Source: Bacteroidota bacterium
GTDB lineage: Bacteria; Bacteroidota; Bacteroidia; Bacteroidales; F082
Length of the DNA: 64,000 bases
Assembly (NCBI GenBank): GCA_020444415.1
Contig: JAHLLA010000001.1
Location: forward strand, 124,001 to 188,000
Direction: 5' to 3'
Below the pieces are notes generated by a model. The model had not been told where the DNA came from, made no database searches, and saw nothing but the letters and a program-made list of their open reading frames with translations. The position numbers and the translations under genes were made by a program. Positions 45,301 through 54,295 of this stretch are shown in pieces (the first letter of the stretch is position 1; the number at the start of each line of letters is the position of its first letter).

Positions 45301-46258
45301 AGGTGGAATGCAAATTACGTCCACCGTAGAAGGCCGCGAGCGTTTCCCAGTTCGGGTGCGCTATCCGCGCGAACTGCGCGACGATCCGGAATCACTGAGA
45401 AAAATACTGATGCCCACGCCAACCGGAGCGCAAATCCCTTTGGAACAAATCATCGATTTTGAATATGTACGCGGACCGCAGGCGATTAAGAGCGAAGAGA
45501 CCTTTTTGGTAGGTTACGTGTTGTTCGATAAAAACGAGGGATTCTCGGAAGTTACGGTAGTGAACGATGCTCGTAAAGCGATTCAGGAAAGAATCGATTC
45601 TGGCAACTTGGATGTGCCGGCGGGCGTGAATTACAAATTTTCGGGTAGTTACGAAAACCAGGTACGGGCCGAAAAACGATTAGCGATCATTGTGCCACTT
45701 GTACTTGGTATTGTATTCCTGATCCTCTATTTTCAGTTTAAATCGGTAAGCACGTCGCTGATGATTTTCTCGGGAATCGCTATGGCTTTCAGTGGCGGGT
45801 TTGTGATGCTCTGGCTTTATGGACAGGGGTGGTTTGTTGATTTTTCCATCTTTGGAACCAACATCCGCGAGCTATTCCAGATGCACACCATCAACCTCAG
45901 TGTTGCCGTCTGGGTAGGATTTATTGCACTGTTTGGTATTGCAACCGACGATGGCGTGCTGATGGGAACTTACCTCGACCAGAGTTTTGCACGAAATCGC
46001 ACCGATAATTTGAAAGGAATCCGCGCAGCAGTTGTAGAAGCCGGGCAACGCAGGATCAAACCTGCAGTAATGACTTCGGCTACAACGATTATCGCGTTGC
46101 TGCCGATTCTGACCTCCACTGGCCGTGGTGCCGATATCATGATCCCGATGGCCATTCCGGCATTCGGCGGGATGATTTTTGCCGCCGTCACCTATTTTAT
46201 TGTGCCGGTGCTTTACAGCTACCGCGAAGAGCGAAAACTTAAAAAAAGTCAGTCATGA
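42395..46258 (+). CDS. cusA: CusA/CzcA-type heavy-metal efflux RND pump, extended form
   Basis: Proton-driven inner-membrane pump of a tripartite system that expels Cu(I)/Ag(I) or divalent metals. The family core is clear: VDAIPDIGENQQIVFTEW (N-terminal pore domain), TMVDLGVILSENIIKH and ATDDGVLMGTYLDQSF (proton-relay helices), and GKEFMPSLDEGSFLLMPTSMP (CusA hallmark with methionines). At 1287 aa it is about 240 residues longer than E. coli CusA; the surplus is mainly residues about 530-700, with extra membrane segments (WVNIMLIPVGIALLIFGQIW and others). Its ATGA overlaps the start of the TolC-family gene by 4 bases. Copper/silver is favoured by its partners. Confidence 0.92.
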   Translation: MLNTIIRFFLENKLVTILLLTGLVTWGIVTSPFGWEIGALPSDPVPVDAIPDIGENQQIVFTEWMGRSPQDIEDQISYPLTTYLLGIPGVKSIRSSSIFGFSSIFIIFEEDVEFYWSRSRILEKLASLPTGLLPGGVQPALGPDATALGQIFWYTIEGRDKNGNPTGGWDLHEIRTVQDFYVKYSLNAAEGVSEVASIGGFVKEYQIDVSPDALNTYGIPLHAVMQAVQKSNRDVGAKTIEINQAEYLVRGLGYVKNVEDIEQAVVAVQENVPIRVKDLGNVSLGPATRRGALDKDGAEVVGGVVVARYGANPLEVINNVKAKIADIAPGLPSKVLPDGTESQLTIVPFYDRSGLIYETLGTLEEALSLEVLIVILVVIIMVYNLRASLLISSLLPISVLMVFIAMRYFGVDANIVALSGIAIAIGTMVDLGVILSENIIKHTKEAPPGQKLITTVYNGSAEVSSAILTAVSTTIVSFIPVFTMQAAEGKLFIPLAFTKTFALIAALIVSLFIMPALAHWFFGVRINSKNIRKWVNIMLIPVGIALLIFGQIWGGMMILAFGLAGTAKEVGSPKPESRRLENENLSWLDRIHRTVNWVMEYIEIIIVLVGATWLLARYWLPLGPAKSLVMNVLFVAILLVVILGAFALLEYFYKSVITWCLNHKAAFLSIPTFLIILGLTIWMGFNTLFGFVARGFDYVGWNIRTTEVWSSLTHEFPGIGKEFMPSLDEGSFLLMPTSMPHSGIAYNRKVLGQLDMLISNIPEVELTVGKLGRVESALDPAPISMYENVINYKPEYMLNESGHRVRFKVDKEDRFILALGDTLSNKEALKRDISREELIPDKRGNYFRNWREDIQSPDDIWDEIVRVSKIPGVTSAPKLQPIETRLVMLQTGMRAPMGIKVYGPDLTTIEEFGLQLEDVLKTVPSVKEEAVFADRIVGKPYLHLNIDREKISRYGLNVDDVQRTIETAIGGMQITSTVEGRERFPVRVRYPRELRDDPESLRKILMPTPTGAQIPLEQIIDFEYVRGPQAIKSEETFLVGYVLFDKNEGFSEVTVVNDARKAIQERIDSGNLDVPAGVNYKFSGSYENQVRAEKRLAIIVPLVLGIVFLILYFQFKSVSTSLMIFSGIAMAFSGGFVMLWLYGQGWFVDFSIFGTNIRELFQMHTINLSVAVWVGFIALFGIATDDGVLMGTYLDQSFARNRTDNLKGIRAAVVEAGQRRIKPAVMTSATTIIALLPILTSTGRGADIMIPMAIPAFGGMIFAAVTYFIVPVLYSYREERKLKKSQS

Positions 46259-47493
46259 AGAAGATAATAGCAATTATTATATTTTTCTCAGGGATAAGTG
46301 TTGTGCAGTCACAGTCGCTCAATACCTACCTTGAGATCGCAGCCGGGAACAACCCGGGCCTGCAATCGAAATACAAGGAATTTGAAGCCGCTTTACAAAG
46401 AATTACACAGGTAAAAGCGCTGCCCGATCCTTCGTTTTCTTTCGGCTACTTCGTTTGGCCGGTAGAAACAAGGGTAGGGCCACAACGCGCCAAATTTTCA
46501 TTAAACCAGATGTTTCCGTGGTTCGGAACCCTCCAGGCAAAAGGAGATGCCGCAGCCTTAATGGCCGAAGCCAAATACCAGGCTTTTCTTGAAGCCCGGA
46601 ACAAGCTGTTTTTCGATGTGGCGGCTGCTTATTTCCCTTTGTACGAGCTGCAGCAGATGCAGGAAATCGAACGCGAAAACATTGAAATTCTGGAGTCGTA
46701 CAAAACCATTGCTACCCGGAAATTTGAAAATGGGGCGACTCCCATGGTGGATGTACTGCGTGTGGATATCATGCTGAATGATTCACGGACCGGACTCGAA
46801 ATTCTGAATAAGAAGGAACAAGCGCTGGTTTCCGTGTTCAATAATTTATTAAACCGGAATGAAGACGAAGAGGTGATCGTTTCCGACACATTATTGGCTA
46901 AACCTGTTGATGTTGATGCTGTCAAAGATTCGCTGCTGTTGCGTAATCCGGCAATCAATGCACTCGATTTAAAAACCAGGGCAAGCAAAGTCAACGAAAT
47001 TGTTGCACAAAAACAGGGGCTTCCAAATATTGGAGCCGGACTGGATTATGCAATAGTGGGAGAACGTTCTGACCTGTCGGTCGCAGATAACGGCAAAGAC
47101 GTGATGATGCCCATGGTTTCGGTAAGCATCCCGCTATTCAGAAAAAAATATGACGCTGCCAGAAAAGAAGCACTATTCATGCAGGAAAGTTATGCATTTC
47201 AGAAAGAAAACATGCTCAATACACTATCGTCTGAATTCGACCAGACACTCTTTGAAATCTCACAACAGCTCGATTTACTGGAATTGTACCGGGAGCAGAT
47301 TACCTCCACCCGTCAATCGCTCAAGCTGCTGTTCAGCTCGTATGGCAACTCGGGTCAAGAATTCGAAGAAGTGCTGCGTATGCAGCAAAAACTACTGCAA
47401 TACGAAAAACTGATGGCCAAAGCAATGGCACAATATCATACAGCAATGGCTAGATTGGATTATATAACTGCAAAAAATACAACCAATGAATAA
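46255..47493 (+). CDS. cusC: TolC-family outer-membrane efflux protein (CusC-like)
   Basis: Outer-membrane exit duct for the CusA-type pump. 412 aa with a signal peptide (residues 1-19, ending VVQSQS). Two TolC repeats rich in long helices are visible: SLNTYLEIAAGNNPGLQSKYKEFEAA (in pieces) opens the first and LLRNPAINALDLKTRASKVNEIVAQKQGLPNIGAGLDYAI (in pieces) the second. It overlaps cusA by 4 bases and the adaptor gene by 8 bases, showing tight co-expression. It has no cysteine near the signal cleavage site, so unlike E. coli CusC it is not a lipoprotein. Confidence 0.9.
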   Translation: MKKIIAIIIFFSGISVVQSQSLNTYLEIAAGNNPGLQSKYKEFEAALQRITQVKALPDPSFSFGYFVWPVETRVGPQRAKFSLNQMFPWFGTLQAKGDAAALMAEAKYQAFLEARNKLFFDVAAAYFPLYELQQMQEIERENIEILESYKTIATRKFENGATPMVDVLRVDIMLNDSRTGLEILNKKEQALVSVFNNLLNRNEDEEVIVSDTLLAKPVDVDAVKDSLLLRNPAINALDLKTRASKVNEIVAQKQGLPNIGAGLDYAIVGERSDLSVADNGKDVMMPMVSVSIPLFRKKYDAARKEALFMQESYAFQKENMLNTLSSEFDQTLFEISQQLDLLELYREQITSTRQSLKLLFSSYGNSGQEFEEVLRMQQKLLQYEKLMAKAMAQYHTAMARLDYITAKNTTNE

Positions 47494-49288
47494 AAAGACA
47501 ATTATCACAGCTATTGTCACCCTGGTAGCAGGCTTATTACTGGGCTGGCTGATCTTTGGTGGTTCTGAAACTGAACCCACAAATGAACACCTACACGACA
47601 CAGAACTGGCAGAAGAGACGATCTGGACCTGCTCGATGCACCCGCAGATCCGTCAGCCGGAACCGGGTGACTGCCCCATTTGCGGGATGGATTTAATTCT
47701 GCTGGAAAATGAAGAAGAGGGAATCGATCCCAATGCCATCAGCATGTCGCCAACCGCCATGCAACTGGCCAATATACAGACGGCTGTTGTTGGTTACATG
47801 GATCCGGTGAAAAAGGTGCGGCTGAATGGGAAAGTACAATCCGACGAGCGGCTGGTGTATTCGCAGTCGTCTCACATTCCAGGCCGTATTGAAGAACTGA
47901 TGGTAAGCTTTACTGGGGAATACGTTCAAAAAGGCCAGGTGATCGCATCCGTCTATTCTCCTGAAATGGTGACTGCACAGGAAGAATTATTCGAAGCACA
48001 AAAAATCAGGAAAACACAACCAGCACTCTTCCGAGCAGCCAAAGAGAAGCTGAAAAACTGGAAGCTGACGCAAGCGCAAATTCAGCAAATTCTGGAGTCA
48101 GGTTCAACCAGGGAAACATTTGATATCCAGGCAGACGTTTCAGGTTATGTAACTGAAAAAATGGTCAATAGCGGTGATTACGTTAATCGCGGACAAGCCA
48201 TCTACGAAATTGCCGATCTGTCGCGGATTTGGGTATTGTTTGATGTGTATGAATCCGACATGACTTGGGTTAGCCGCGGTGATGAAATTACTTTTACCGT
48301 TGCTTCGCTACCGGGAGAAACCTTTAAAGGCGAAATCTCTTTCCTCGACCCGGTAATCGACCCGAAAACACGGGTAGCGAAAGCCCGGGTAGTGAAATCC
48401 AATCCGGGGTTGAAACTAAAACCCGAAATGTTGGCTTCCGGGGTGGTGGAGGCAGAACTGCCCAACCAGGACGACAAAGTGGTTGTCCCCAAAACCGCTG
48501 TGATGTGGACCGGCGAACGCTCGGTGGTTTACGTGAAATCGGAAACCGAAACAGCTGTGGATTTTATCATTCGCGATGTAACGCTTGGTCCGGGATTGGG
48601 CGAAAGTTACATTATAGAAGAAGGTTTGGAAGAAGGTGAAGAAATTGCTATCCATGGAACATTCAGCATTGATGCTGCGGCGCAGTTGGCCGGAAAACCG
48701 AGCATGATGAATCCCGAAGGCGGGAAGGTTTCAACAGGGCATGATCATAGTGGAATACCGATGAGTGATGAAGAAATGGAAAATAGGGATGCTGGTCAAT
48801 CTTCAAAAACGAAAACACCGGCTGAAACGCCAATGGAATTCAAAATGCAGTTCGGCAAAGTTGTTGACGGCTACCTGTTGCTAAAGGACGCTTTGGTTGA
48901 TTCAGATGAAAAGCAGGCTGAATCGGCCGCGCAAAAAACACTCGAAGCGCTTGACGGGGCGGATATGACACTTTTAAAAGGCGATGCACACAACCGGTGG
49001 ATGAAGCTGTTAAAGCCGATAAAATATAACCTGAACGGCTTGATACAGATGAAAGGGCTGGAGATGAAACGTTCGCACTTCAGTATTATTTCCAACAAGT
49101 TGACTGAAGCCATCGAAACTTTCGGTTTCCACAGCACACAGGCCAAAAGCCTGTACCTGGAATTCTGCCCGATGGCATTCGACAATAAGGGGGCCTACTG
49201 GCTAAGCGAGTCAAAGGAAATCCGCAACCCCTATTTCGGTGATAAAATGATGAAATGCGGAGAAGTGAAAAAAGAAATAAATAAATAG
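47486..49288 (+). CDS. cusB: CusB-type periplasmic adaptor with metal-binding and DUF3347 domains
   Basis: Membrane-fusion protein linking pump and duct, 600 aa. An N-terminal anchor (residues 5-25) is followed by a heavy-metal-binding domain with CSMHP (Cys49, Met51, His52) and CPICGM (Cys63, Cys66, Met68). The adaptor core shows VKKVRLNGKVQSDERLVYSQ (barrel), a coiled-coil hairpin (EMVTAQEELFEAQKIRK), and DVSGYVTEKMVNSGDYV (lipoyl). After a His/Asp-rich linker (GHDHSGIPMSDEEM), residues about 455-600 form DUF3347, with FCPMAFDNKGAYWLSES resembling a metal-handling motif. All features point to Cu(I)/Ag(I). It overlaps cusC by 8 bases. Confidence 0.92.
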   Translation: MNKKTIITAIVTLVAGLLLGWLIFGGSETEPTNEHLHDTELAEETIWTCSMHPQIRQPEPGDCPICGMDLILLENEEEGIDPNAISMSPTAMQLANIQTAVVGYMDPVKKVRLNGKVQSDERLVYSQSSHIPGRIEELMVSFTGEYVQKGQVIASVYSPEMVTAQEELFEAQKIRKTQPALFRAAKEKLKNWKLTQAQIQQILESGSTRETFDIQADVSGYVTEKMVNSGDYVNRGQAIYEIADLSRIWVLFDVYESDMTWVSRGDEITFTVASLPGETFKGEISFLDPVIDPKTRVAKARVVKSNPGLKLKPEMLASGVVEAELPNQDDKVVVPKTAVMWTGERSVVYVKSETETAVDFIIRDVTLGPGLGESYIIEEGLEEGEEIAIHGTFSIDAAAQLAGKPSMMNPEGGKVSTGHDHSGIPMSDEEMENRDAGQSSKTKTPAETPMEFKMQFGKVVDGYLLLKDALVDSDEKQAESAAQKTLEALDGADMTLLKGDAHNRWMKLLKPIKYNLNGLIQMKGLEMKRSHFSIISNKLTEAIETFGFHSTQAKSLYLEFCPMAFDNKGAYWLSESKEIRNPYFGDKMMKCGEVKKEINK

Positions 49289-49309
49289 TAATCTATAAAA
49301 CAAAGTACA

Positions 49310-49672
49310 ATGAAAAAAACAATGAAATCCATTTTGATAGTAGCTCTGCTATTGTTAGGTCTGGGAAGTCTCCAGGCACAAACTGCAAAAGCAGAGTTTA
49401 AAGTGTATGGCAACTGCGACATGTGTGAAGCACGCATTGAAAAAGCTGCTGAATCAGTTGAAGGCATTGAGTCGGCTGATTGGGACGAGGAAACGAAAAT
49501 GATCGTTGTAAAATACGATCCTGCTCAAGTGGAAACTTTAGAGATTCACAAGGCCATTGCCAAAGTAGGTCACGATACGGAAAAAGTAAAAGCGGATGAT
49601 AAAACTTATGTTGAACTTCCGGGATGCTGCCAGTATGACCGTGAGGAGGATTCAAAAAAGGAGGAAGACTAA
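49310..49672 (+). CDS. Periplasmic HMA-domain copper-binding protein
   Basis: A 120-aa exported metallochaperone-like protein. Signal peptide to about residue 24 (LGSLQAQ), then a single heavy-metal-associated domain with GNCDMCEARIEKA (Cys36 and Cys39), and a short tail with LPGCCQYDRE that adds two cysteines, followed by an acidic-lysine end. The first motif replaces the usual M-x-C with N-C. It would hand copper to the CusB-type adaptor or buffer it in the periplasm (inference from context). It lies 21 bases after the adaptor gene. Confidence 0.88.
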   Translation: MKKTMKSILIVALLLLGLGSLQAQTAKAEFKVYGNCDMCEARIEKAAESVEGIESADWDEETKMIVVKYDPAQVETLEIHKAIAKVGHDTEKVKADDKTYVELPGCCQYDREEDSKKEED

Positions 49673-49982
49673 ACAAGAGGAAAGGTCTTGGGCCAAAACA
49701 GCGGGAACCTGCCGACAATGGATACCTCTATCGAACAAGTTTCCGCATTTTTATAATACACCTTTTGTAGAGTTAATTCCACAGTCTTGTGAAAACAATT
49801 GCACAGTTTTCATTTTCAGGTATTTACCGGTTCTCATGTGAGCCAATAATATTGTAAGCAAAGATGTTCTTCGCTTTCCGTATCCTTTCTGGCATAATTA
49901 TTTTACGAGCTAAGTATTAAGAAATACAATTGATATTAGAAATAAAAATACAAACACATAAAACACTTTAAAATAAAATATC
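49673..49982. other. 310-base spacer inside the copper island
   Basis: No gene is supported here. There is one weak hairpin, GAAAAC with GTTTTC around 49793-49813 followed by ATTTTC, which could end or attenuate the cusABC transcript. No consensus promoter for the next gene is evident, though a start of transcription here is likely given the distance. Confidence 0.4.
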
Positions 49983-50549
49983 ATGAAAAAATTAGCAATG
50001 ATTTTAACAACCGTATTCTTTTTAAGTGGATTTACGGTAGAAGCCCAGATGGGCCAGATGAACAACAAACAATCAGTACAACAAGGTATGATGCAGAAAG
50101 GCATGATGGGCAACGAAATGTGCTCCATGTGCGGCAAAATGATGCAGCAGCAAATGCCCATGAAAAAATACATGATGTTGGTACATAAGCTGCCTGCCAT
50201 GCAGGAACAATTGTCGCTAAGCGATGAGCAGGTGAATCAGATGATTGACCTGCGAACGGCATTTAAAAAAGAACAGGTAGACTACCAGGCTACATTGTCA
50301 AAAAAGCAAATGCACATGAAGAAATTATTGAATAGCAATGCATCTGCCGCTGAGGTAAAAATACAAATGGAGCAGTGTGCCGATATCAAAGTCGATATGA
50401 AAGTAGCTGCTTACGAAACGGCAGGTAAAATGAAAGCCCTGCTTACAGATGACCAAAAGGATAAGCTGAAAAATATAATGATGCAGGATGACGATGATGG
50501 CAACATGATGCAACAAGGCAACAAGATGAAGAATAATAACAACCAGTAA
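49983..50549 (+). CDS. Methionine-rich Spy/CpxP-like periplasmic protein
   Basis: A 188-aa exported protein. Signal peptide to about residue 21 (TVEAQ), then a strongly Met-rich region (MGQMNNKQ, GMMQKGMMGNEMCSMCGKMMQQQ in pieces, QMPMKKYMM) with Cys47 and Cys50. The middle is a four-helix Spy/CpxP/ZraP-type fold with an LTxxQ-like motif (LSLSDEQVNQMIDLR and LLTDDQKDKLKNIM). The tail is again Met/Asn/Asp-rich. Met clusters with a CxxC suit Cu(I) or Ag(I) binding, and Spy-like proteins act as periplasmic chaperones under metal stress; both are family knowledge applied by inference. Confidence 0.85.
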   Translation: MKKLAMILTTVFFLSGFTVEAQMGQMNNKQSVQQGMMQKGMMGNEMCSMCGKMMQQQMPMKKYMMLVHKLPAMQEQLSLSDEQVNQMIDLRTAFKKEQVDYQATLSKKQMHMKKLLNSNASAAEVKIQMEQCADIKVDMKVAAYETAGKMKALLTDDQKDKLKNIMMQDDDDGNMMQQGNKMKNNNNQ

Positions 50550-50568
50550 AAAAGAAAGGAGTAACCTT

Positions 50569-50805
50569 ATGATGAATGGATATGAAAGTCATGGATGGTT
50601 CATGGGTCTTGGAATGGGCTGGTGGTGGATCATCGGTATCATTGTCTTTATCGTAGTAACCTGGTTGATAATAAAAAATGTAAACATCAAAAACAGGTCA
50701 TATTTTCCGGGAAATAAATCCTCACTCGATATCCTGAAAGATAGATATGCTAAGGGAGAGATTGATAAAGAAGAGTTTGAAGAAAGAAAAAAGGGGCTAC
50801 AGTAA
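50569..50805 (+). CDS. Small SHOCT-domain membrane protein
   Basis: A 78-aa protein with one membrane segment (GWWWIIGIIVFIVVTWLI) and a C-terminal SHOCT domain (SLDILKDRYAKGEIDKEEFEERKKGL in pieces). The N-terminus is Met/His/Gly-rich (MMNGYESHGWFMGLGMGWWW), common in copper-island versions. A good Shine-Dalgarno-like GAAAGGAG lies upstream, unusual for Bacteroidota. SHOCT segments are oligomerisation tails of unknown role. It lies 19 bases after the Met-rich gene. Confidence 0.85.
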   Translation: MMNGYESHGWFMGLGMGWWWIIGIIVFIVVTWLIIKNVNIKNRSYFPGNKSSLDILKDRYAKGEIDKEEFEERKKGLQ

Positions 50806-50917
50806 ACACGATGAAGCGTTTGAATATAGAATGGGTAATAAATGCGTCTGGTTTTTCCAACCTAAAACACAAACATGTTAGAGAAGTTGTTCCCTGCACG
50901 GATGTTTAAATAGGCAT

Positions 50918-52234
50918 ATGAGCGAATATAAAAAGAACAGCCTGACGCTTACCGGCGCCGTTTCCCTCGGTACGGGCGTGATGATCGGGGCAGCCATTTT
51001 TGCCCTGGTGGGCCAGGTGGCCGAACTATCAGGTTCACTATTCCCAGTTGCCTTTGTAGGTGGCGCCATCATTGCTGCCTTCAGTTCCTACGCTTACGTT
51101 AAAATGTCTGATGCCTATCCATCAGCCGGGGGCATCGCAATGTACCTTACCAAAGCTTATGGTAAAACCACGATTACGGCATCTTCGGCACTGCTCATGG
51201 CTTTCGCAATGGTCATCAATCAAAGCCTTACAGCTCGTACATTTGGATCATACACCCTGCAATTATTTGATGTTTCAGAAAACAGTTATTGGGCGCCTGC
51301 GCTTGGTGTTGCACTATTGTTAACGGTATTCCTGATCAATATAGCGGGTAATAAAACGATTCAAAAAACTTCGTTTATAATGGCACTCGTCAAGATCGGG
51401 GGAATAGCCGTGTTTGCGATTGGTGGTCTTTGGGCGGCGGGTTTTTCGCTTGGTGAGGCTGTTCCGTCCCATATTTCAGGTGAGTATTCAATTGCAGATT
51501 ACCTGGGGGCGCTTGCACTGGCCGTGCTGGCGTACGCCGGATTCACTACCATAACCAATAGCGGCGAAGAAATAAATAAACCTCATAAAAATGTAGGAAG
51601 GGCTATTATTATTTCACTTGCTATTTGTGCCATCATCTACCTCATGGTGGCTCTCGTTGTTTCTTCAAATCTATCAGTCGATAAAATTATTGAAGCAAAA
51701 GATTATGCACTTGCAGAAGCAGCAAGACCTACTTTTGGAAAATACGGCCTTTGGTTTACAGTGGGTATTGCCATTATCGCCACCATATCAGGGGTGTTGG
51801 CCAATGTCTTTGCTGTTTCAAGAATGACGGCTATGCTGACGAAAATGAAATTGATCCCGCACAAACATTTTGGAATGCCGGGCAGGATTCAGGTACACAT
51901 GTTGGTCTACATCATTGTGATCGCCATCGTACTTACCATGCTTTTCGATTTGACACGTATTGCATCCATTGGAATTATCTTCTACCTGGTTATGGACATC
52001 ATAATACAATGGGGTGTGCTTAAAAACCTGCGTAAAAAAGTGGAGGCCAGTGCCTGGGTGATCATCTCTGCTATTGTGCTCGACCTGGTTGTTTTAGTTG
52101 CATTTATCTGGGTTAAAGCTACATCCGACATGTTGGTAGTCATTGTGACAGCAGTTGCTTTGTTGTTGATTTTTAGCGGGGAAAAGCTGTTTTTATCGAA
52201 TCAAAAAACACCACAAGAAAATTCAAATAATTGA
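50918..52234 (+). CDS. APC-superfamily amino-acid permease
   Basis: A 438-aa transporter with about 12 membrane segments. The APC consensus helix 1 is GAVSLGTGVMIGAAIFALVGQVAEL (in pieces), with the unwound GTG-IG motif, and helix 6 reads LALAVLAYAGFTTITNSGEEI, with the FTTITN-GEE block typical of the group. The substrate is unknown; amino acids or a polyamine are likely. It sits between metal-handling genes and is followed after 4 bases by the copper ATPase, so it belongs to the same transcript. It may carry a copper-chelating amino acid, but this is only a guess. Confidence 0.85.
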   Translation: MSEYKKNSLTLTGAVSLGTGVMIGAAIFALVGQVAELSGSLFPVAFVGGAIIAAFSSYAYVKMSDAYPSAGGIAMYLTKAYGKTTITASSALLMAFAMVINQSLTARTFGSYTLQLFDVSENSYWAPALGVALLLTVFLINIAGNKTIQKTSFIMALVKIGGIAVFAIGGLWAAGFSLGEAVPSHISGEYSIADYLGALALAVLAYAGFTTITNSGEEINKPHKNVGRAIIISLAICAIIYLMVALVVSSNLSVDKIIEAKDYALAEAARPTFGKYGLWFTVGIAIIATISGVLANVFAVSRMTAMLTKMKLIPHKHFGMPGRIQVHMLVYIIVIAIVLTMLFDLTRIASIGIIFYLVMDIIIQWGVLKNLRKKVEASAWVIISAIVLDLVVLVAFIWVKATSDMLVVIVTAVALLLIFSGEKLFLSNQKTPQENSNN

Positions 52235-52238
52235 CGTA

Positions 52239-54284
52239 ATGAATAAAAATCATCATCAGAAAGAAAAGTCAAAGCAAGACCATCATGGACACAGTGAACA
52301 CGACAGCCATAATTCGCACGATCACCATGACCACCATGCCATGATGATCAAAGATTTCAGGAGGCGCTTCTGGATATCGCTCATTATCACCATTCCCATT
52401 TTGGTATTATCCCCCATGATACAGAATCTGCTGGGATATGAGTTTTCGTTGATCGAAAAATATGATCAATACCTGCTTTTCGCTCTTTCTACCATCGTTT
52501 ACTTTTATGGGGGCTGGCCTTTTTTAACCGGCCTGGCCGACGAACTGAAGAAAAAGCAACCCGGCATGATGACGCTGATTGCCGTTGCCATTACCGTGGC
52601 TTGGGGCTATAGTTCAGTAACAACATTTGGGGTAGAAGGCAGCACCTTTTTCTGGGAACTTGCCACGCTGATTGACATCATGCTACTGGGCCATTGGATA
52701 GAAATGAAATCGGTGATGGGTGCTTCAAAGTCGTTACAAAAGTTGGTTGAATTGATGCCCTCGGAAGCACACCGTTTGATAAACGGGGAAACCGAAGATG
52801 TAAAACTGGACCAACTGCAAAAGGATGATATTGTTGTGGTGCGCCCAGGCGAAAAAATACCGGTAGACGGCATCATCACCGAAGGAGAAAGTACCGTAAA
52901 CCAGTCCATGGTGACGGGCGAATCAAAGCCGATTAAAAAATCGAAAGACGACAAAGTGATCGGGGGTACCATCAACGGCAATGGTTCAATAAAGATAAAA
53001 GTGCAGCAAATTGGGGAGGATGCTTACCTGAACAAAGTGATCCATATGGTTCGTGAGGCTCAGGACAAAAAGTCGAAAACACAGCACCTTGCCGACCGCA
53101 TCGCTTTCTGGCTTACTATCATAGCCCTTACCATCGGTTTTGGCACGTTGGTTACCTGGCTGGTAGTGGGCAAGCCATTCGTATTTGCCCTCGAACGTAT
53201 GGCCAGCGTTATGGTAATCACTTGCCCACACGCCTTGGGCCTTGCTGTTCCGCTGGTGGTAGCCATATCAACTTCCATGGCTGCCGGTCGTGGGTTGCTT
53301 ATCCGTAACAGGACGGCTTTTGAGAATTCTCGTAAAATTACCCTGTTGGCTTTTGATAAAACCGGAACCCTTACCAAAGGCAATTTTGGTGTTACCCGCT
53401 ACGGATCCCTTAGCGATCAGTTTGATGACAAGGAGATTTTGCGGTTGGCAGGCGCTTTGGAAGAAAAATCGGAGCATCCCTTGGCCATTGGCATCATGCA
53501 GAGAGTAAAAGCCGAGGAAATAGAACTGCCTGTCGCAGAAAACTTCAATGCCATCACCGGAAAAGGCATTGAGGCCGATATAAACGGAAAAAAAGTAAAA
53601 GTGGTAAGCCCCGGTTTCGTGAAGGAAAAGAACATGGATGTGCCCGGTAAAGCATATAAAAACGAAGCCGAAACGGTTGTGTTTGTGATGGTTGACGATG
53701 CACTGGTGGGTTTTATAGCCATGGCAGATGAAATCAGGGAGGAGTCGTACGATGCCATCAAGACATTAAAGAAGAATGGCCTTAAACTGTATATGATGAC
53801 GGGCGACAACGAAAAAGTGGCCAAAAGCGTGAGTGATGAACTCGGTCTCGACGGCTATTTTGCTGGCATACTACCCGACCAGAAACTGGAAAAAATAAAA
53901 GAATTCCAGCAGCAGGGCGAATTTGTGGCAATGACGGGTGACGGCATCAATGATGCTCCCGCATTGGCCACCGCCGATGTGGGCATTGCCGTGGGCAGTG
54001 GAACCGATGTGGCTGCCGAAACCGCCGACATCATCCTGGTCAATAGCAATCCAAATGACATCGCTACTTTGGTTGTCTTTGGAAAAGCAACCTACAAAAA
54101 GATGATCCAGAATTTTATCTGGGCAACCGGGTACAACGTTGTGGCTATCCCTCTTGCAGCAGGAGTGCTGTATGCTGTAGGTATTCTCATTAGCCCGGCC
54201 CTGGGGGCAGTACTTATGAGTTTAAGTACTGTGATTGTTGCTATTAATGCACAACTTTTAAAACTAAAAATGAAAACCAGTTAA
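52239..54284 (+). CDS. copB: CopB-type copper-exporting P1B-ATPase
   Basis: ATP-driven export of copper or silver. 681 aa. The N-terminus is a His-rich metal-binding tail (HHQKEKSKQDHHGHSEHDSH in pieces, DHHDHHAMM) instead of HMA domains, as in CopB. The transmembrane metal site is CPH (Cys329, in TCPHALGLAVP), typical of the CopB subgroup and distinct from CPC of CopA. Phosphorylation site Asp373 in FDKTGTLTKG; other motifs are VTGESKPI, the nucleotide-binding KSEHPLA, and MTGDGINDAPALATADVGIA (in pieces). It is 11 bases upstream of the DUF302 gene. Confidence 0.95.
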   Translation: MNKNHHQKEKSKQDHHGHSEHDSHNSHDHHDHHAMMIKDFRRRFWISLIITIPILVLSPMIQNLLGYEFSLIEKYDQYLLFALSTIVYFYGGWPFLTGLADELKKKQPGMMTLIAVAITVAWGYSSVTTFGVEGSTFFWELATLIDIMLLGHWIEMKSVMGASKSLQKLVELMPSEAHRLINGETEDVKLDQLQKDDIVVVRPGEKIPVDGIITEGESTVNQSMVTGESKPIKKSKDDKVIGGTINGNGSIKIKVQQIGEDAYLNKVIHMVREAQDKKSKTQHLADRIAFWLTIIALTIGFGTLVTWLVVGKPFVFALERMASVMVITCPHALGLAVPLVVAISTSMAAGRGLLIRNRTAFENSRKITLLAFDKTGTLTKGNFGVTRYGSLSDQFDDKEILRLAGALEEKSEHPLAIGIMQRVKAEEIELPVAENFNAITGKGIEADINGKKVKVVSPGFVKEKNMDVPGKAYKNEAETVVFVMVDDALVGFIAMADEIREESYDAIKTLKKNGLKLYMMTGDNEKVAKSVSDELGLDGYFAGILPDQKLEKIKEFQQQGEFVAMTGDGINDAPALATADVGIAVGSGTDVAAETADIILVNSNPNDIATLVVFGKATYKKMIQNFIWATGYNVVAIPLAAGVLYAVGILISPALGAVLMSLSTVIVAINAQLLKLKMKTS

Positions 54285-54295
54285 ATAATTTAAAT

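Noticed and set aside
49596-49841. Small open frame after the HMA protein gene
   Set aside because: It starts inside the HMA gene in another frame, has no signal peptide or family resemblance, and no promoter.
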